Source: Stercorarius parasiticus (taxonomy: Eukaryota > Chordata > Aves > Charadriiformes > Stercorariidae). Taken from it: 64,000 bases of DNA. The stretch lies in assembly GCA_013396915.1 (NCBI GenBank), contig VWZL01002016.1, forward strand, positions 310,001 through 374,000. The letters run 5' to 3'. A model generated the notes under the pieces. The model made no database searches. It was given only the letters and a program-made list of their open reading frames with translations, and had not been told where the DNA came from. The position numbers and the translations under genes are program-made. Positions 23,025 to 36,600 of the stretch are shown in pieces; position 1 is the stretch's first letter; the number at the start of each line of letters is the position of its first letter.

Positions 23025-26000
23025 ACTCTGGCAGCCACACAAATGTTGAAAGCAAACTCCAACTCAGCATGTTTTCTGTCAGCCACACTCTATCTAGATA
23101 GATTTTCGTGCCAGGTTTTAAAAAACTTGTCCTGTTGATTTTATAACTGCATTTTATTTGTCTGCTTAAAGAAGATAATACAGAAAATCTAGGATAACTT
23201 AGAGCCATGATAACCTGCAACCTTCAGTTTGCATTTCTTTGCATGAATATTTGTTTCAGTTTCAATCAATGCAATATTTTCATCTTTGTCAGCTCCCTGG
23301 TATTTTGCTTTTTCTTATTTTTTTTTCTGGTAACTGTTCAGAAACCTCAGCGAGATTTTGAATTCCAAATGTTTACATTTTCACCAGAAGTGTAATACCA
23401 GTGAGTCACATATGGATTTCCTGATCAATCAAAGAATTGCTCATTCTCTGCAGAACAATAAAACCCTGGAAAGGGATTCTGTCATAGCGTGTAGTGCTAA
23501 GATGGAGACCAGTTTTAAAACCAGGAAAAAGAAGAAACAATAATATGAATTTAAAAAAATTGTAATCAAATCAGAAAGAGGAGGAATTCTTTGACAATTC
23601 CCTGTCCTTTCCTGATTTGATATAGGTGATACCAGGGATTGTTATAAGGTTACTGGCTTCAGTCTCCCTCCTGTACCCCCTTCCCACACATCATCCAGAA
23701 ATCTCTGCCTTCCTCTCTCCTTCGCATGCTCTCTCTCTCTCCGAAACTAATGTTTCAAAATAATTTAAATCATATGTAAAAAGACCTTCTAGTTTCAAGT
23801 TTCCTTTGGAGTAGCCTACTAACTCTAATCGCCTCTGATTCATAATTTTGGGTGGCATTTACAGATTTGTACAAGTATACACAAAATCCATTGAAGATTT
23901 TATTAGTCCTGTCTAATAAAAACACATGCTTGAAATAAAACTGCTACTTTATCTAGCCTGTAAACTCTCTGTCTGTCTACTTAGAAGACAAATTGTTAGT
24001 AGAAGTCAGTGAAAGCAAAGGTTATATCTGAATCACTGGTACATCTTAAAAAACTCATAATCTTATCACAAAGCATGTAAAAGGGCAAAGGTTAGCAGCA
24101 GTATCCTACTCTTTTTACCATATGGATTTGTTTTCAGACAATTCTCTGAGATAAATTATTTATAGGCATTAGTCTGTGGTATCAGATTAATACATGCACT
24201 CATGACTAGGTGGACATGATTGAACACGCTAACCGGATTTTTTCACTTCTAATTACCAGGGATCTGTCACAGAACTAATGAATAATAACAAAAATACGAA
24301 TCTGTGTGTCCACCAGTCAATTTATCATGCTGACTTAAAGGATTCACTAATTTTCTCAGTAGTAACATAATAAAATGCTTACTCTTCACCTTCTGTAGAA
24401 AAGAAAGTCTCAAAATCAATACAATAGCGTATGTGTGAAACGTGTTAAGAACGAGATAGCTGAGAGATTTCAAAATGTAGTTACCAACGGGGTATCATAA
24501 TTACATCAAGTTATTCTTAGTGAGGTTTCAGGGAACTGATATTATTTCAGGTGGTAGTCAACAAATTCATGAGACATAAATAAAAACAGCTGTACATTTT
24601 GACAATGATAACTGAAAAACTTAAACTTCTAAACACAACAGCCTTAAGTCAGGCCCACAAATTGCAAAGACAGTATCCCAGAAACAAGTGCCTGAAAAGA
24701 ACTGATGAATCAGCAGGTGGAGAGCTGAGCCTGAACTTCATACACGGTCTACAATAAAAGGGCTAATGCAATCCTTGTGTGTATAAAAAGGGAACCAGTC
24801 CCCCTGTGGGGGGAGACTATGGGATTATGGAAATTAATTTCTCCCTCATACACCACAGGCCCGATATATTTTAGGGTGATGTGCAATACTCTCGTGTGCC
24901 TTTTAGAAAAGATAGCAAAACAGAGGGGATGGTAGAGGAAAGAATAACAAAGCCAATTCAAAGGTTAGAGAAAATGCTTTCATATAGAATTGGTGAGGGA
25001 GTAAGAAGTTAGGCTAGCTCTATAGCTTAGTTGAGATATACATTTGGGACAGGAAAGACACAGATTTGGAGCCATAAGAAATGACTGTTTAACATCTATG
25101 AAATTAGGTATTAATTGGAAGGAGACCGGACTTCTCCCTCAAATGGAAACTGATTTCAATGACCTGTATAGTTGTGCTCACATTACCTGACTGCCAGAGA
25201 GTGCAAACGTAAATCGTTGCCCGTTCCATACAAAATTACAAGAGGAAGGCTTTAGACATCCCAGTCCCAGAATATCCTCCAGTGTGTGCAACATATGGTT
25301 TCAGTATGGTAAGAACTAACTCTGGACAACACCGGACACAGGGCATACATTGTACAAAGCCTGATTCAGGAGACATGGTCAGAAAACAAGCACCGTGATA
25401 AGTGCTGCAACCAGGATGGACGTTCCTCAGCCTGGTTTCATCCCAGCTGTCTTTAGGCACTTAATTCAGTTGCAAGAGCAGTATGTAGGAAGACTGCAGC
25501 ACCAAAAGATCTTGTTTTTCCTCCAGTGACTGTGCAAACACTGCTGAAGACTTGAGTGGCCCCTTTCTGAGCGGACCCTGACTCAGATCCCTCAGATGGT
25601 AAAGAAAATTAAGTGACACTAACAAAGGCAGTGACAGTTCTCAGGAATACTAGAATTACAAGGCACCAGAGTGAGCAGATTGAATTTAAAGGTCAAAAGT
25701 AGGAATTTGTTGAGCTGTAGGCACCTGTGGGCATACGTGTACCACACATTTCAGCTCTGTGCAGTGGTGACCCCGGCAACTCCTGAGCAAAGCAACTTTT
25801 GTGCTCAGGTGGGCACAGGGCCCTGTTGAGGCGCTGGGTAGGTGCCAGCAGCCCATCCATGGTTTGGCACGGCTCTGAGCACAGAGAGGGTAACCAGTGC
25901 TCCCACTTGGCATGCCGGCTGAGCTGGAGCAGTCGCACAAACACAGCCATCCTGCTGCTGGTTGGAGCTCCTGGTCTTCCTGGTGTGACTCAGGTGCTTC

Positions 26001-26370
26001 CTGACACCACAGCAACACTCCAGCCATGGGCCTGCTACTCGTGGGCAAAGGGACCGGAGAAGGCTCCCGCATGGGAATGCCTGTCATGCTCTTTGGCATG
26101 TGCAGAAGATGAACAAAGAACAGTCTCTAATTAAATTTTAGTATCCTGAGTGAAAGTACACTGGCTTCACAAAACCAGGGGAAGTACATTCATACTTAAC
26201 AGCAAAATAATTAGCTAGCTTGGTTTGAAAAAACAAGAAGTTTCAGTAATTTTTAAATATTCAGAAAGTTAGATTTTTCTGCTTAACAAGTAATACTGAC
26301 CCAGTTATCTGCCTTCAGCCCAGCAAAAATCCAATGACTTTCACAGTAGCTTTGCCCGTGAAGGAACTGC
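23025..26370. other. No gene recognised
   Basis: AT-rich DNA with a GC-rich patch at 25690-26100. In that patch a minus frame (25686-26099, 137 codons; P/S/C-rich) and a plus frame (25799-26134, 111 codons) overlap. Neither has a recognisable domain. A CT-rich microsatellite-like run lies near 23730. Confidence 0.45.
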
Positions 26371-26374
26371 AGGA

Positions 26375-26570
26375 CCGGATTCATAAACATAAATTAAATT
26401 GCTGAGTTTATTGCCTAGAGTTTGCAGTCATTAATTCCTGTAAGTTTCCTAGTTCAAACACAATAGGACAACACCACCTACCAATAAAATTAAACATAAT
26501 AGCTGGTCATTGCTTTAATTAAAATTCCTTTTTTCTAAATTTTAGACTGCAGAAGGAACTTGGCATAAAA
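26375..26570. promoter_or_regulatory. Candidate conserved non-coding element (weak)
   Basis: An AT-rich, repeat-free stretch with several homeodomain-like words (GTCATTAATTCC near 26428; GCTTTAATTAAAATTCC near 26512). No open frame. Listed for its motif content only. Confidence 0.15.
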
Positions 26571-26574
26571 TTTT

Positions 26575-29500
26575 CCACCCTGGAAACAATTTTTATGCTA
26601 GCAGATTTTCAAAGGGATCTGTTTGGCTGTTTTTAAATTACCGAAACATACGAAACACATAGCTAGCATATAAGAAGGGACTTTTCTTATTGTTGTCTTG
26701 ATGTAACTAGTGTGTGGATGGAAATCCTTTAAAAGGTATGAAAGTATATTTGTTAACAGACCTAAGATTCCCTCATTTTTAACAAAGCACCTGGTTGTGT
26801 TTATGAGTGATGTACAGATATCAGTGAGGGGCCCAATCAGCAAAGACTGAGTCTGGATTCGATCATTCTGAGAGTTCAGTGGTTTTGGATCGAGGGATTT
26901 AATCTAAGCCCATTTCTTGCAATGTATTTTAAAGGTGAAAGGGCTTTTCTTCTGCCAAGATGAGCGTATAGGGCTGCAGGGACTTGCATTTCTCTTGCAG
27001 CTGTAGACTTCACTAACAAATATGGCCTCAATTCTGGAAACGGCTTAGCTCGAATAGATCTCTGCCGTGACATGGTGCTCCATTACAGACGGTCTTCAGA
27101 GGCAGAGCGAGCCCCACCAGCTGCAACATGAGGTCAGAGATGACAAGGAGAACATGCTGCAGTACCGCTTCAGCAATGTCCTTCAGTATTACCACCCTTG
27201 GCATCAGGGGGAGATGTTCAACCTCCAGGCAGTTTATTGGAAATTTAAGGTTCTCGCCACAGCTTTTTTTTGTTTTGTTTTTTTTTTAACTAGATTTTCA
27301 ATAGGTGAGACATTAATCTGAGCCTCCGTGGTCATCATCACCAAGAGCCTAGGCTGCAGGTCCTCTCCTGCACCCAGAGCCTGTGCAGAAGGAAGGGATG
27401 GTGGCGGAGGAGGTCAGAAGGGGACAAGGCAGGCTGTGCCGAGGGACAGGAGCACTCAATTAAAATTTCTCTTCATGTGATTGTTAACTGAGTATCTTAT
27501 TAATCTCCTTAAAACTAATTTACCTACAGGCTATTGCTGGAAGTTTCAACTCCTGACATTCCCCTTCCCCAGGGATTGCTCCAGCAAATGAGCCCCCTTC
27601 ATTTCTCATTGAATTCTCCCCTTCCTGGATACCGCTTTTACTTGCCTTTCCTTAGCAGAATGCAACTTTGATTAAGATCTGTGCTTGACCTGAACCTTGC
27701 AAAGCCACTACCTCTGAGTACCACAAAGGTAGGTAAAGTGTGCTTGCACTTTGTCCTGATCAGCCAGGGAGGCTGAGTAGGCAAACCCCACATTTTCATG
27801 CAAAAGCTTCAGAATAAACCTTGATGGCATCAACTTCCCATTGCGAGGTAGCCACAGTTCCACTATACAATTTCCTATTTACTGCCGAATTCCAAGTCTT
27901 CTTGTTTTACCATATTTTTTCCCAAGAATATTAGAAATTTATCACTTTTAAATAATACTATGAAGTTAACTGAACAGCTGTCCTGGAAAAAAGTAGTATT
28001 TTTTGTTATAGCTGATGAGGTAAGGAATGAGTTTCATGAAAGAAAAGCTTATTAGGGACTCATTCTTATTACAATAAAGAAGGTCTTTCAATTTCAAAGA
28101 TTATATTATCAGCAAAGTTATATATATTGCATAGAAATCTATATCTCCCTGTGTACAGACACGTACGCGTTTACACACATGCATATACATTCACTTCAAA
28201 AACTATACTTACTCATGTTTGCTCCTGAAAAATAGATACTCTATGAAGGTAAATTCATATGTAACATTGACTGAAGTTTGCTTTCCTTGTACTTAAAATC
28301 CAGGAAGCGTGTGATGCAACAACCTACAGTCTCTGTGCTACATCTGACTAGCTCATATTGAATACAAGCTCTGTTAAGTTGAAAGGATTTCTGGTTTGTT
28401 TCAACTTGAAAGTGATTTAATATGAGGCCCAGAGAGAAAATCTGTCTCAGTAATCAAATTATAACAAGTAAGGATTAAAAGTATTAAGAAGTTTAAGCAA
28501 TCTTTTAGCTGCCCTGTGTTCTTGAGGTCATTTGAAGCTGGCTGTGGGAATAAGTAAAATAAAAAAACAGGAGGGAAAAAACCAAAGTATTATAGAAGGG
28601 AATCAAAGAGCGTTCTTCAGGATTAGATTATGGTACAAGAAAGGGACTGAAACATTTTCCAGGATCCTTAATTCATTTTCCTTTGGGGAGCATAATTTAA
28701 AAAGGGTATTTTAATACCAATCTTTTCTTTCCTTCTAAGCTGGATGTACTAACACTTAAAAATGTAATGTTTTTATCTAAAAAAATGCAATAAATGCTGA
28801 TAATGTCCACTAATTCACAACATAAACAGCATTCCTCAAATAGACAATTTTAGGGATGGGGCATATGGTATTTGTTTTTTACTATTTGCTGTATATATAC
28901 AGATATATATCTCTATAAAAAAGAGCATATTCAGCCTAAATCAATAGTGTCAAATGTATTAACATCAAATAGCTTCCTAGAAACTCATGTAAGTGCCTCA
29001 GGGAAAAAGAGAGTCATGTCTGCTTTTGTAGGTCATTTTAACAACTCCTACAAAGAGAGAAACTGAACCTATTCACAACTAAGGTATTGGTGGCATCTCC
29101 AACTTGATGCAGGAAAGGGATGAGGTCATGATACAAGGAGATACAATTTTTTCTTTTCTCTGTCTGAACCTGTTTTTCTTTCATTTACTAGCATCTTTCT
29201 CAAGAGTTAAAATCGCTTAACAACCCTATGAATGCCTGGTGTATCCTTTGAGATGAATTCCGCTAACTCTTATTCCCCCAGCCTGCACCAGTGAAGTCAA
29301 TTATGAAGTGGAAAAGGTGAGGACTTGCAATCACAATTAATTTCCTCAAATTAATTTTGTCGAGAAAAAGAAGAAACATTAAAAATTACTTTTACTTTAC
29401 CCTGATATTCTGGTTCCAAGAATTTTTTTTGACCAGCTCATCCTGAGTATTTATCTATGCGGTAAGTCCTGACAAATGCATATGTATGGAGAGCTGTTGT

Positions 29501-30290
29501 ACATGGCTGGGGTTTACTTTAGAGCAACAGCTCAGGTCTAAACAATTTTGCTCAGAAAGCACCGTGCCCCCTGCCACATCCACATCCACCACTGCCCACC
29601 TGGCCACGCTATTGTGTGCGCTGTGGAAATGTAACCCCCAAGGGACCCACCAAACACCACCTTGCGTGTTGCCTAGTCACTGTGCAGAGGGAGAGGAAAG
29701 GAAAGATCAGGGCACCAAGCCCGTTTATTTATTTATATATATATTATGATTCTAATTAGGCTGTGGCGGGGGAATTGTTGACATCTGATCATAATTAGTT
29801 TTTTTCTAGCAAATGAAAACTTGTTTGCACACTTAAAAAAACCCACCAAACTTAACCTAAATGAGGTAACACAAACCAAAGCGTACTGTGAAAGCGAGAT
29901 GGTGTCCAGATTTGGTCACCACGCTTTCAAAAAGTAGCTGCCAATTACTATTAAATGGTCTTTGCATCAGAAGTTCACTTCCCAGAGAAAACAGTGAGTC
30001 CATGCAGTATTATGCATATATGAGTCCAGAGGACTGTTTTTTAAAAAGTGGTGTGTTGGGTTGAGCAGACACCTCGGGACATGGCTAGAGTGTAAATGGT
30101 CTCGGCAGAGTTGGCTGCCTCACTGGCAGGCTGGCCAGGGAGTACGGAGAGCAAACCATTTCCAAAAGTGGCAAGCTATGTTTTCTTGCTTTCCTGTTTT
30201 TTTTTAACCTGTAAACTGAGAATATAACTGACTTCTTAGCTTCTGACATATAAATCCAGACAAACACTTTCTTCTACGATGGCTTTAATT
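26575..30290. other. No gene recognised
   Basis: Plain AT-rich DNA. A T-rich low-complexity run is at 27264-27287. Plus frames at 27067-27321 and 29486-29749 (84-87 codons) lack domains and convincing splice sites. Confidence 0.5.
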
Positions 30291-30293
30291 CCA

Positions 30294-30572
30294 TTATCCG
30301 TGTATGTTAAAACAAGCCGTTACTGCCTGGGTAGCTCCATTAAGAAAGTCTCCAAGGCACAGTGGCTGAGGGACCTGGTACGGTTGTGACTGCGAAACGC
30401 GGCTGGGTCCCGAGCTTGCCATGTAGCCGTGGTGGAGGGGCCCACTCCTATGGGCCAGAGGGCTGCTTTTTGAAGGCATAGTGATGGACACAGGGGCAGC
30501 AGCTTCACAGCGAAACATGAGGCAGGTGTGGATGAGAGCGCTGGTCTCCAGGAATTTTATTAATGACTTAAA
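30294..30572 (-). other. GC-rich open frame of 92 codons, unknown; possible exon
   Basis: The minus strand is open from a stop at 30573-30575 to the stop at the left end. The peptide is rich in S, P, H, Q and G in its middle (for example SGPLHHGYMASSGPSR) and reads more like a disordered region than chance AT-rich sequence. Several CpG dinucleotides remain (GTACGGTTGTGACTGCGAAA, GCGGCTGG, GTAGCCGTGG on the plus strand). A second minus frame is open over most of the same stretch, which weakens the case. No strong acceptor or donor pair was found and no family was recognised. Confidence 0.2.
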
Positions 30573-30594
30573 TTATGGTATCTGGAGCTTTACA

Positions 30595-30609
30595 TACACA
30601 CACACACAT
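30595..30609. repeat. (CA)n microsatellite, short
   Basis: About seven CA units, next to an AT-rich 'tttttatatatgtg' run. Confidence 0.7.
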
Positions 30610-33600
30610 CGTATTTTTTATATATGTGTAAATGCTATAATTTGAGCCAAGTATGGTGTAATATTGGTCACACTTTTGGACAAGGTATCTGTGAAAGCAG
30701 TGACAATTTTTTCCTCAATACCCTTCATCTTTTATACTCTGCCTTTTTTTGGAGGGGTCATAGTCCCAAAATCTGAAAATCATCCACCTGCACCAGACAG
30801 ACCTTCAATAAGTCTTTTTTATTGAAACATTGACCCATATATTGCTGTGACTTCCAGAGACAAGTGCAATTTATTTTTCCACCACAGGTATGGTGTTGAC
30901 AATATCTACTGAAGTTTATTATGTTTGATTATGAAAATACTGTTAACAAAAATCACATTTGGGCTTTACCTAAGCATTTTAGTTTTAGTAGCTGTGATGT
31001 TGATATGTTCCCACTGCAGGAAACAAAACTCAGCAGAGGCTGTTGTTAATTTTTGAGTGAATACATACACAAAACCTATGTGGATGTGTTCCTCCAGAGC
31101 AATGAGAAGAGCCTCCACCTACTTAGGTTGTATGTGACTGCCTGAATCTCACTTTGCTCCCTTATTGCTGCCACCCTGTACTCCCTTTGGGGAAATCCTT
31201 GGTTGTGGAAGGGCTTGGGTCCATGCCTGCTGGATTCAAGAAGAAGGACACTTGATAAAGGTCCTAATACAGATCTTTATTTGGTAATGACTTCAGAGTA
31301 GTTTTTCATATGCTAAGTGAGCTGGCTCTTGAAAGCTCACTAGGAAGTGTGAAGATCCCTCATTGGATAGGGAATCTGCTGGAAAAAGCTTTTGATGAGA
31401 TCTTTTGAAGGATGATGAGGAGAGGAAACTATCTGACTTTTTAAACGTTCTTGGGGCATGCCCTATAGATCTTCATTCAGGCAGTACCAGTGATTTCAGA
31501 GAAACTGCTTTGGAGAGCCGGGGTTTCCTCTAGTTATCCAGTGGACAGATAGCAAGGGAGAGAAAACAAACTCTTACGCTGTCTCCTTGTGGTCTTATTG
31601 CTACTACTTTAGCTGTAAGATGAAAACAGACAGGACAGGACAGGACAGTAAAGACATCCAAGAAAGCACGGGTAAATGAGCGCAGCAAGGGAAGTGCACC
31701 TCTTCAGAGGAATAATGTGCCTCTCAGTCAGAAGTAGTATCTCAATGGTGACTTGGATCTAGTTAGCAGTAAGAGGGGTCCAGGTCATCCACTGATGAGA
31801 AGGTGTAGACTGAAGGCATCTTCAGGAGAACAGACAACAGAAGGAGCCTGGATCACTACGCCATACTTCAACCATTGACCCAGCCACAACCAGAGCTATT
31901 GGTCACGAGCGAAGATAAAACCACTTAGACCTAAACAGGGGTTCTGGCTTAAGAACTAAATAAGTAATCCATGTATACCTTTAAAAACAGCAAAATATTT
32001 GCCCACCACCAGGTTTCCTGACTTTATTTTGTTTCAGGGCTAGTTGGCTAGTGCTTGTGAGGTCTCATCTACAAAACATTGCAAGTTAGCACGGAACTGA
32101 AATCCAAAGAAATTCAACCTACGGAAGAGAGGCTTTTCAAATGTTCTACAGTCTACCATCAGAATAAGAAATACTCAATAGGTGTCTGCTAGAGACATTC
32201 AATTCCGTTTCTTTTTAATCCCAATAACTATCACGTCCTCTGCAACCCATCTGACCAGAGTACAAACTGTACCCAGAGATTGTAACACACCTGTCACCAC
32301 CTGCAATATGACTGAAACCGCAGCTGTACAAAGTACTGCATTTTAAACTGAAGCATATCTCTCAGTAGAGAAATCCTCTCCCAGCCTGTGACTGTGACAC
32401 ACAAAGTTAAAGTAAGATTAGAGGAAAATCTGGGAGGATGATTTAAAATGAGAATCAAAAGGTTATAAAGCTAAATGCTTTTTCAGAGCCAGTGGTTGTC
32501 ATAGTAACCACTTGTATAACTTTTTTTTCTTGGAAACACAGAGTAAACACTTATTAAAGTGGGCCTCAGTGATACAGTAAATACATGAATTTATTACTTT
32601 TTGCAGTCAGAGCTGGGTGAAGAAATCCAGGAGACAGTGTTACAGAATTTGTTTTCCTTCTCAAATCCAAGGTCCAATGATACAAAGTCATTCAAGTGAC
32701 CAAGGAGCTGGAGATGCATGTTTATTGTCTCTTTTGGCCCATCGCTGGGGCCATCCCTGGGGCCCTGCAGCAGCAGCTAAGCAACCAACTTCATCTGGGT
32801 CAAACCCAAAGGCATGGATGGTACATATTAGGCTATCGTCTTGTGAAGAGTATGACATGACGTATAGCGGGCATGGCAAATTTTATTTAAAGAAACACGT
32901 TTTCAAATTAGTATAATTTGTCTGTACTAATCAGGTTGTGGTTTTTGTTTGCAGCCAAGCTGTGTGAGTTAAAAGTCTACTGGAAAGAATAACACATAAT
33001 GCAAGCTGCGTCCTCTCCAGGCTTCAGCTGTGTGGGACAAGCCAACATCCCATTAAACATGGTAACATTAAAAATATACATAAAGTATTCCAAGGTGAAC
33101 AGTTTGAGTATATTAACCCATGCACTTGAACTGCCGTGAGCATCTACAGTTTGAACTTTCAGTGTAGCAGGTGCTTTGAATCGCTCCAAAAAAAGGATGT
33201 GCAGACTCAGCACAAATTTGTTCAATAGACGCATGCAAATAGCAAATTCTTGATTGCATGTGAAAACACAGTCAAGTCACGTGAAGTCCTAATTTAGCTT
33301 TTAAAATTAAAAGATGAAATCTTAAAACCTTCTTTTCAAGTCTTCTTTTAAAAGATGAAAAGTCTTTTTAAAAAATCTTAAAAAAATAAATTTGTAAAAG
33401 ATGTCTGTGACATTCACCCTTTCTTTTTTAAGCAGCACTACTTAGACAAACAGAGATAAAGAAAACAAAGGCATCTCTGATTAAATTGAGTTGTAAAAAC
33501 AGGAGTCAAGAGTTGAACTCCTAGCCATATTTATTAGAAAAACATTGCTGATGTAAACTATATACAAGTGACATCAGATCTACAAAAGACAGTATCCTCT

Positions 33601-36600
33601 TTGCAAATAACACAAAGTAAAACAGCTCCACCCTGAAAACACTGTCGTGCCTGCTATGGCTAGGAGGTTTTGGACATTTGACCTCACACCACTCTCCTCT
33701 TACTTCTGTGAAGAAGCCTTTTCTTCAGCAAAATAGAGATGGACACAGCTTCACATCTAATTCATAGCCAGAGCTACAAAGTTACTGAAGGTAAGAGAAT
33801 CTCCCACATGTTCAAGGTTTGAATTAGGGGGAGGGAGATCTGAGCGCCTGTCCTACATCCCAATAACTGCAAAAATAGAGGAATGCTGTTGGAAGCAAGG
33901 CCTGGAACCCCAGTCTTCCCACCACAAATGGATTTTTTTTCTTTGCTAGGCTACATGTCAGACTTCTGCCTATGTGCCTTTATGTTCTCTCTTAGATGGA
34001 ACAAATTCTCTGCGCTGGGATGTTACTCGAAAAAAAATACTGATGAAGACTGTCTCAGCTTCAGCATCTCAATTTCTTCCCTTAAAGGCTGGATTGAGGG
34101 CTGCCCTGTGTCACAACATTTTGGGAATGCAGATGGGTATTCCCTTAGCAGCTCAGTCAGTAGGCAACTGAGTATTTTACACTAGGATAACCTAGGGGGA
34201 ACTGTTTTTGTGGGAGAGGGGAAAATCCAACATTGTGGACATAAAGGGTCAACAATAACTTTGTTTTCTGAAGATCCCAACTTTGTGAAGTGTTTAGTTT
34301 TCTCAGCAACACCTACTAAACTGAGCCTCTCTGGGAGACAGATAGAAAACACGTTGGCTACATCTATACTACTAAATCAAATGAGCGTGGGACTGTTTTC
34401 TGTCACTGAGTCCAACTGGCATGAAGCAGCCTACATCCATACTCTGAAATTCTCATCTTCCCAAACATGCTAGCGGCAGCCAAATTGCCTGTGATCTCTG
34501 AATGATCTTTGGCCTCTGGAAATCCTTACTGTACTCAGCAATTGTTTGGGATAGTGCTAGCTGGTCCAGGTCAAAACCATACTAGGAACCCTTATAACAA
34601 TTTAACAGTTAGATGACTGAGTTATCATGCCCAGGAACATTCCCAACGCAGGCTAATTTATTAATATAGATGCTGTCATTTTAACTATTCCCCGAACAGG
34701 CATAGATGAGAGTTAGGAGTTAAGCAGACTAACTGTCAGGACTGGAGTAGTTCTGGAAATGTAGACAACAAAATTCAATTAAATTTTCCATTTGCAAAAT
34801 AGAAATTTGGATTTTGACATCCAGACTTCACTTCAGACTTCGCTTAGGCATATGGTGCTAAAATGTCTTGATCTGACTCTACAGTTTTAATGTAGCATGT
34901 GTTTTCAGAATGACCAAATGAAAGCTTCTAGGCTCTTTGCTTCATACACAGCACAATTTCCCTCTCCTGAAGCAATCAGACATACAGATGTTTCTCGGAT
35001 GCATGAAACACAATATAAAATTTCTGCAGGAAACCAGAATTTCTTCTGGTTTTTCACTCTGCATAAATTTTTCTACACAGCTCTATTTAGGACAAAATTC
35101 TAGTTTAGAGTATCTATTTCCCATTTATTGTTGGTTTGTGATATTATCATCTATAACTCCTTGCATTATTCTTTCACTATTTATTCAGCTTTTAAATATC
35201 TGAAAAAGAAAACTTGCATTAAATTTGGGCCTGAATCATGATCTGCTAAAAAGGACTCCCAATAAAATTTGCTAAATTTCTGATGGACACGTGAATCTAC
35301 TGTTGCAATGTCCGCTGAGAATTCAGAATACAGAGCCTTAGGCTAGGTGGTGAATGTGTTATAAAAACAAAAGTAGCTGATACATGAAATGTCACATTAA
35401 TTTTTCAGTCTTTGGTTGAACAGCACAGTGAGTCCTCCTACATACAGGGGGAAGGAGGATAATACCTAATACATTCCTTTGGAGAACTACAGCAGGGAAA
35501 AGCTGGTCTGTTCTTACCACAGCTCTTCTTCAGGATGTGCCCGGTTGCTTTGCTGATGGACACAGAAATTCTCCAGCTCAGTTCACTCACTCACTGACTT
35601 ACAGACGCTATGAACTAGACTGTGATGCTTACTATTCTGTGAGACTGTATAGACACTGGGGTACAAAAAGTTTATTTTCTTCCATTCCTAAGGCTTGCAT
35701 ATGCTCTAAAATGTGTGCTTTACATAGAAATAAAAGGGGATTTTAAAGCAAATAAAAAAGTACTAGACTGGACAGGCCAAGTTCTCGTTGCACAGAACCA
35801 GGGACCAAAAGACATCTTGATGCCTGAAACAGAAACAAACTAAGCCCAAGTATCTCCACCAACACACTGGAAAGTGGCAGGGAAGGCAGGAAGGAGCTGA
35901 GTCACCCTGGATAGAAGGAATCAGCGAAAGAAAGGAAAAAGTTGAGATAAGCAGTCTCTCCTCTCAGTTTATACCATAGTCATCTAAACCACAAGTGGAA
36001 GCTTCTGTAGTTTGTTCCTCACCTTTTTCCAGTGCTGCAAACAGCAGTAGATTGTATACTTCCTTAATTCAAAGGATAAACCTGATTGCTTCAGCATTTG
36101 GCAAACAATAATAAAAAATAACTAGCCTCTCTTTTTCACTTAGAGAAAAGTCAGCGTCTGTACACTCTTTTGTACAGCTGAAGTAAAATCAACTTGGCAG
36201 GAGCCATGGGATAAAGTAGACCTTAGAAAAGAATCAAGATCTTCAAATTAGAGCTGGTCAGGATTTGGGGTTTTTTTTTGACAAGAAACTTTATGTGCAT
36301 ACATCAAAACATACTTCTTTAGTTAAATCTAAGTTTTCAGCAGAAATATCACAATTTGAACTATATTTTTAGTTGAAGAAAGAAAGATTCTCACCTGCTG
36401 AACAGTATTCCAAGTATTCCAAGTACACATAACTTTAGAATAGCCAAAGCATTTCACAGAGTGCATGAAAGATCTAATTCATGTTCCTGGTCAGAAACAG
36501 GCAAAACTGAGTTTCTACATCTCACATGAGTGCCCTAATTCCTAGTCTAGTCTACACTCTCTGTTCTCTTGCTGCCCATGAACCATTTAAAAAAGTTTCT

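Noticed and set aside
33729..33790. Plus-strand 62-base stretch between TTCTTCAG and GAAG|GTAAGA, open in one frame
   Set aside because: Looks like a small exon but is isolated, with no neighbouring plus-strand exons and no skew support; the flank (33810-33860) also has repeat-like words.
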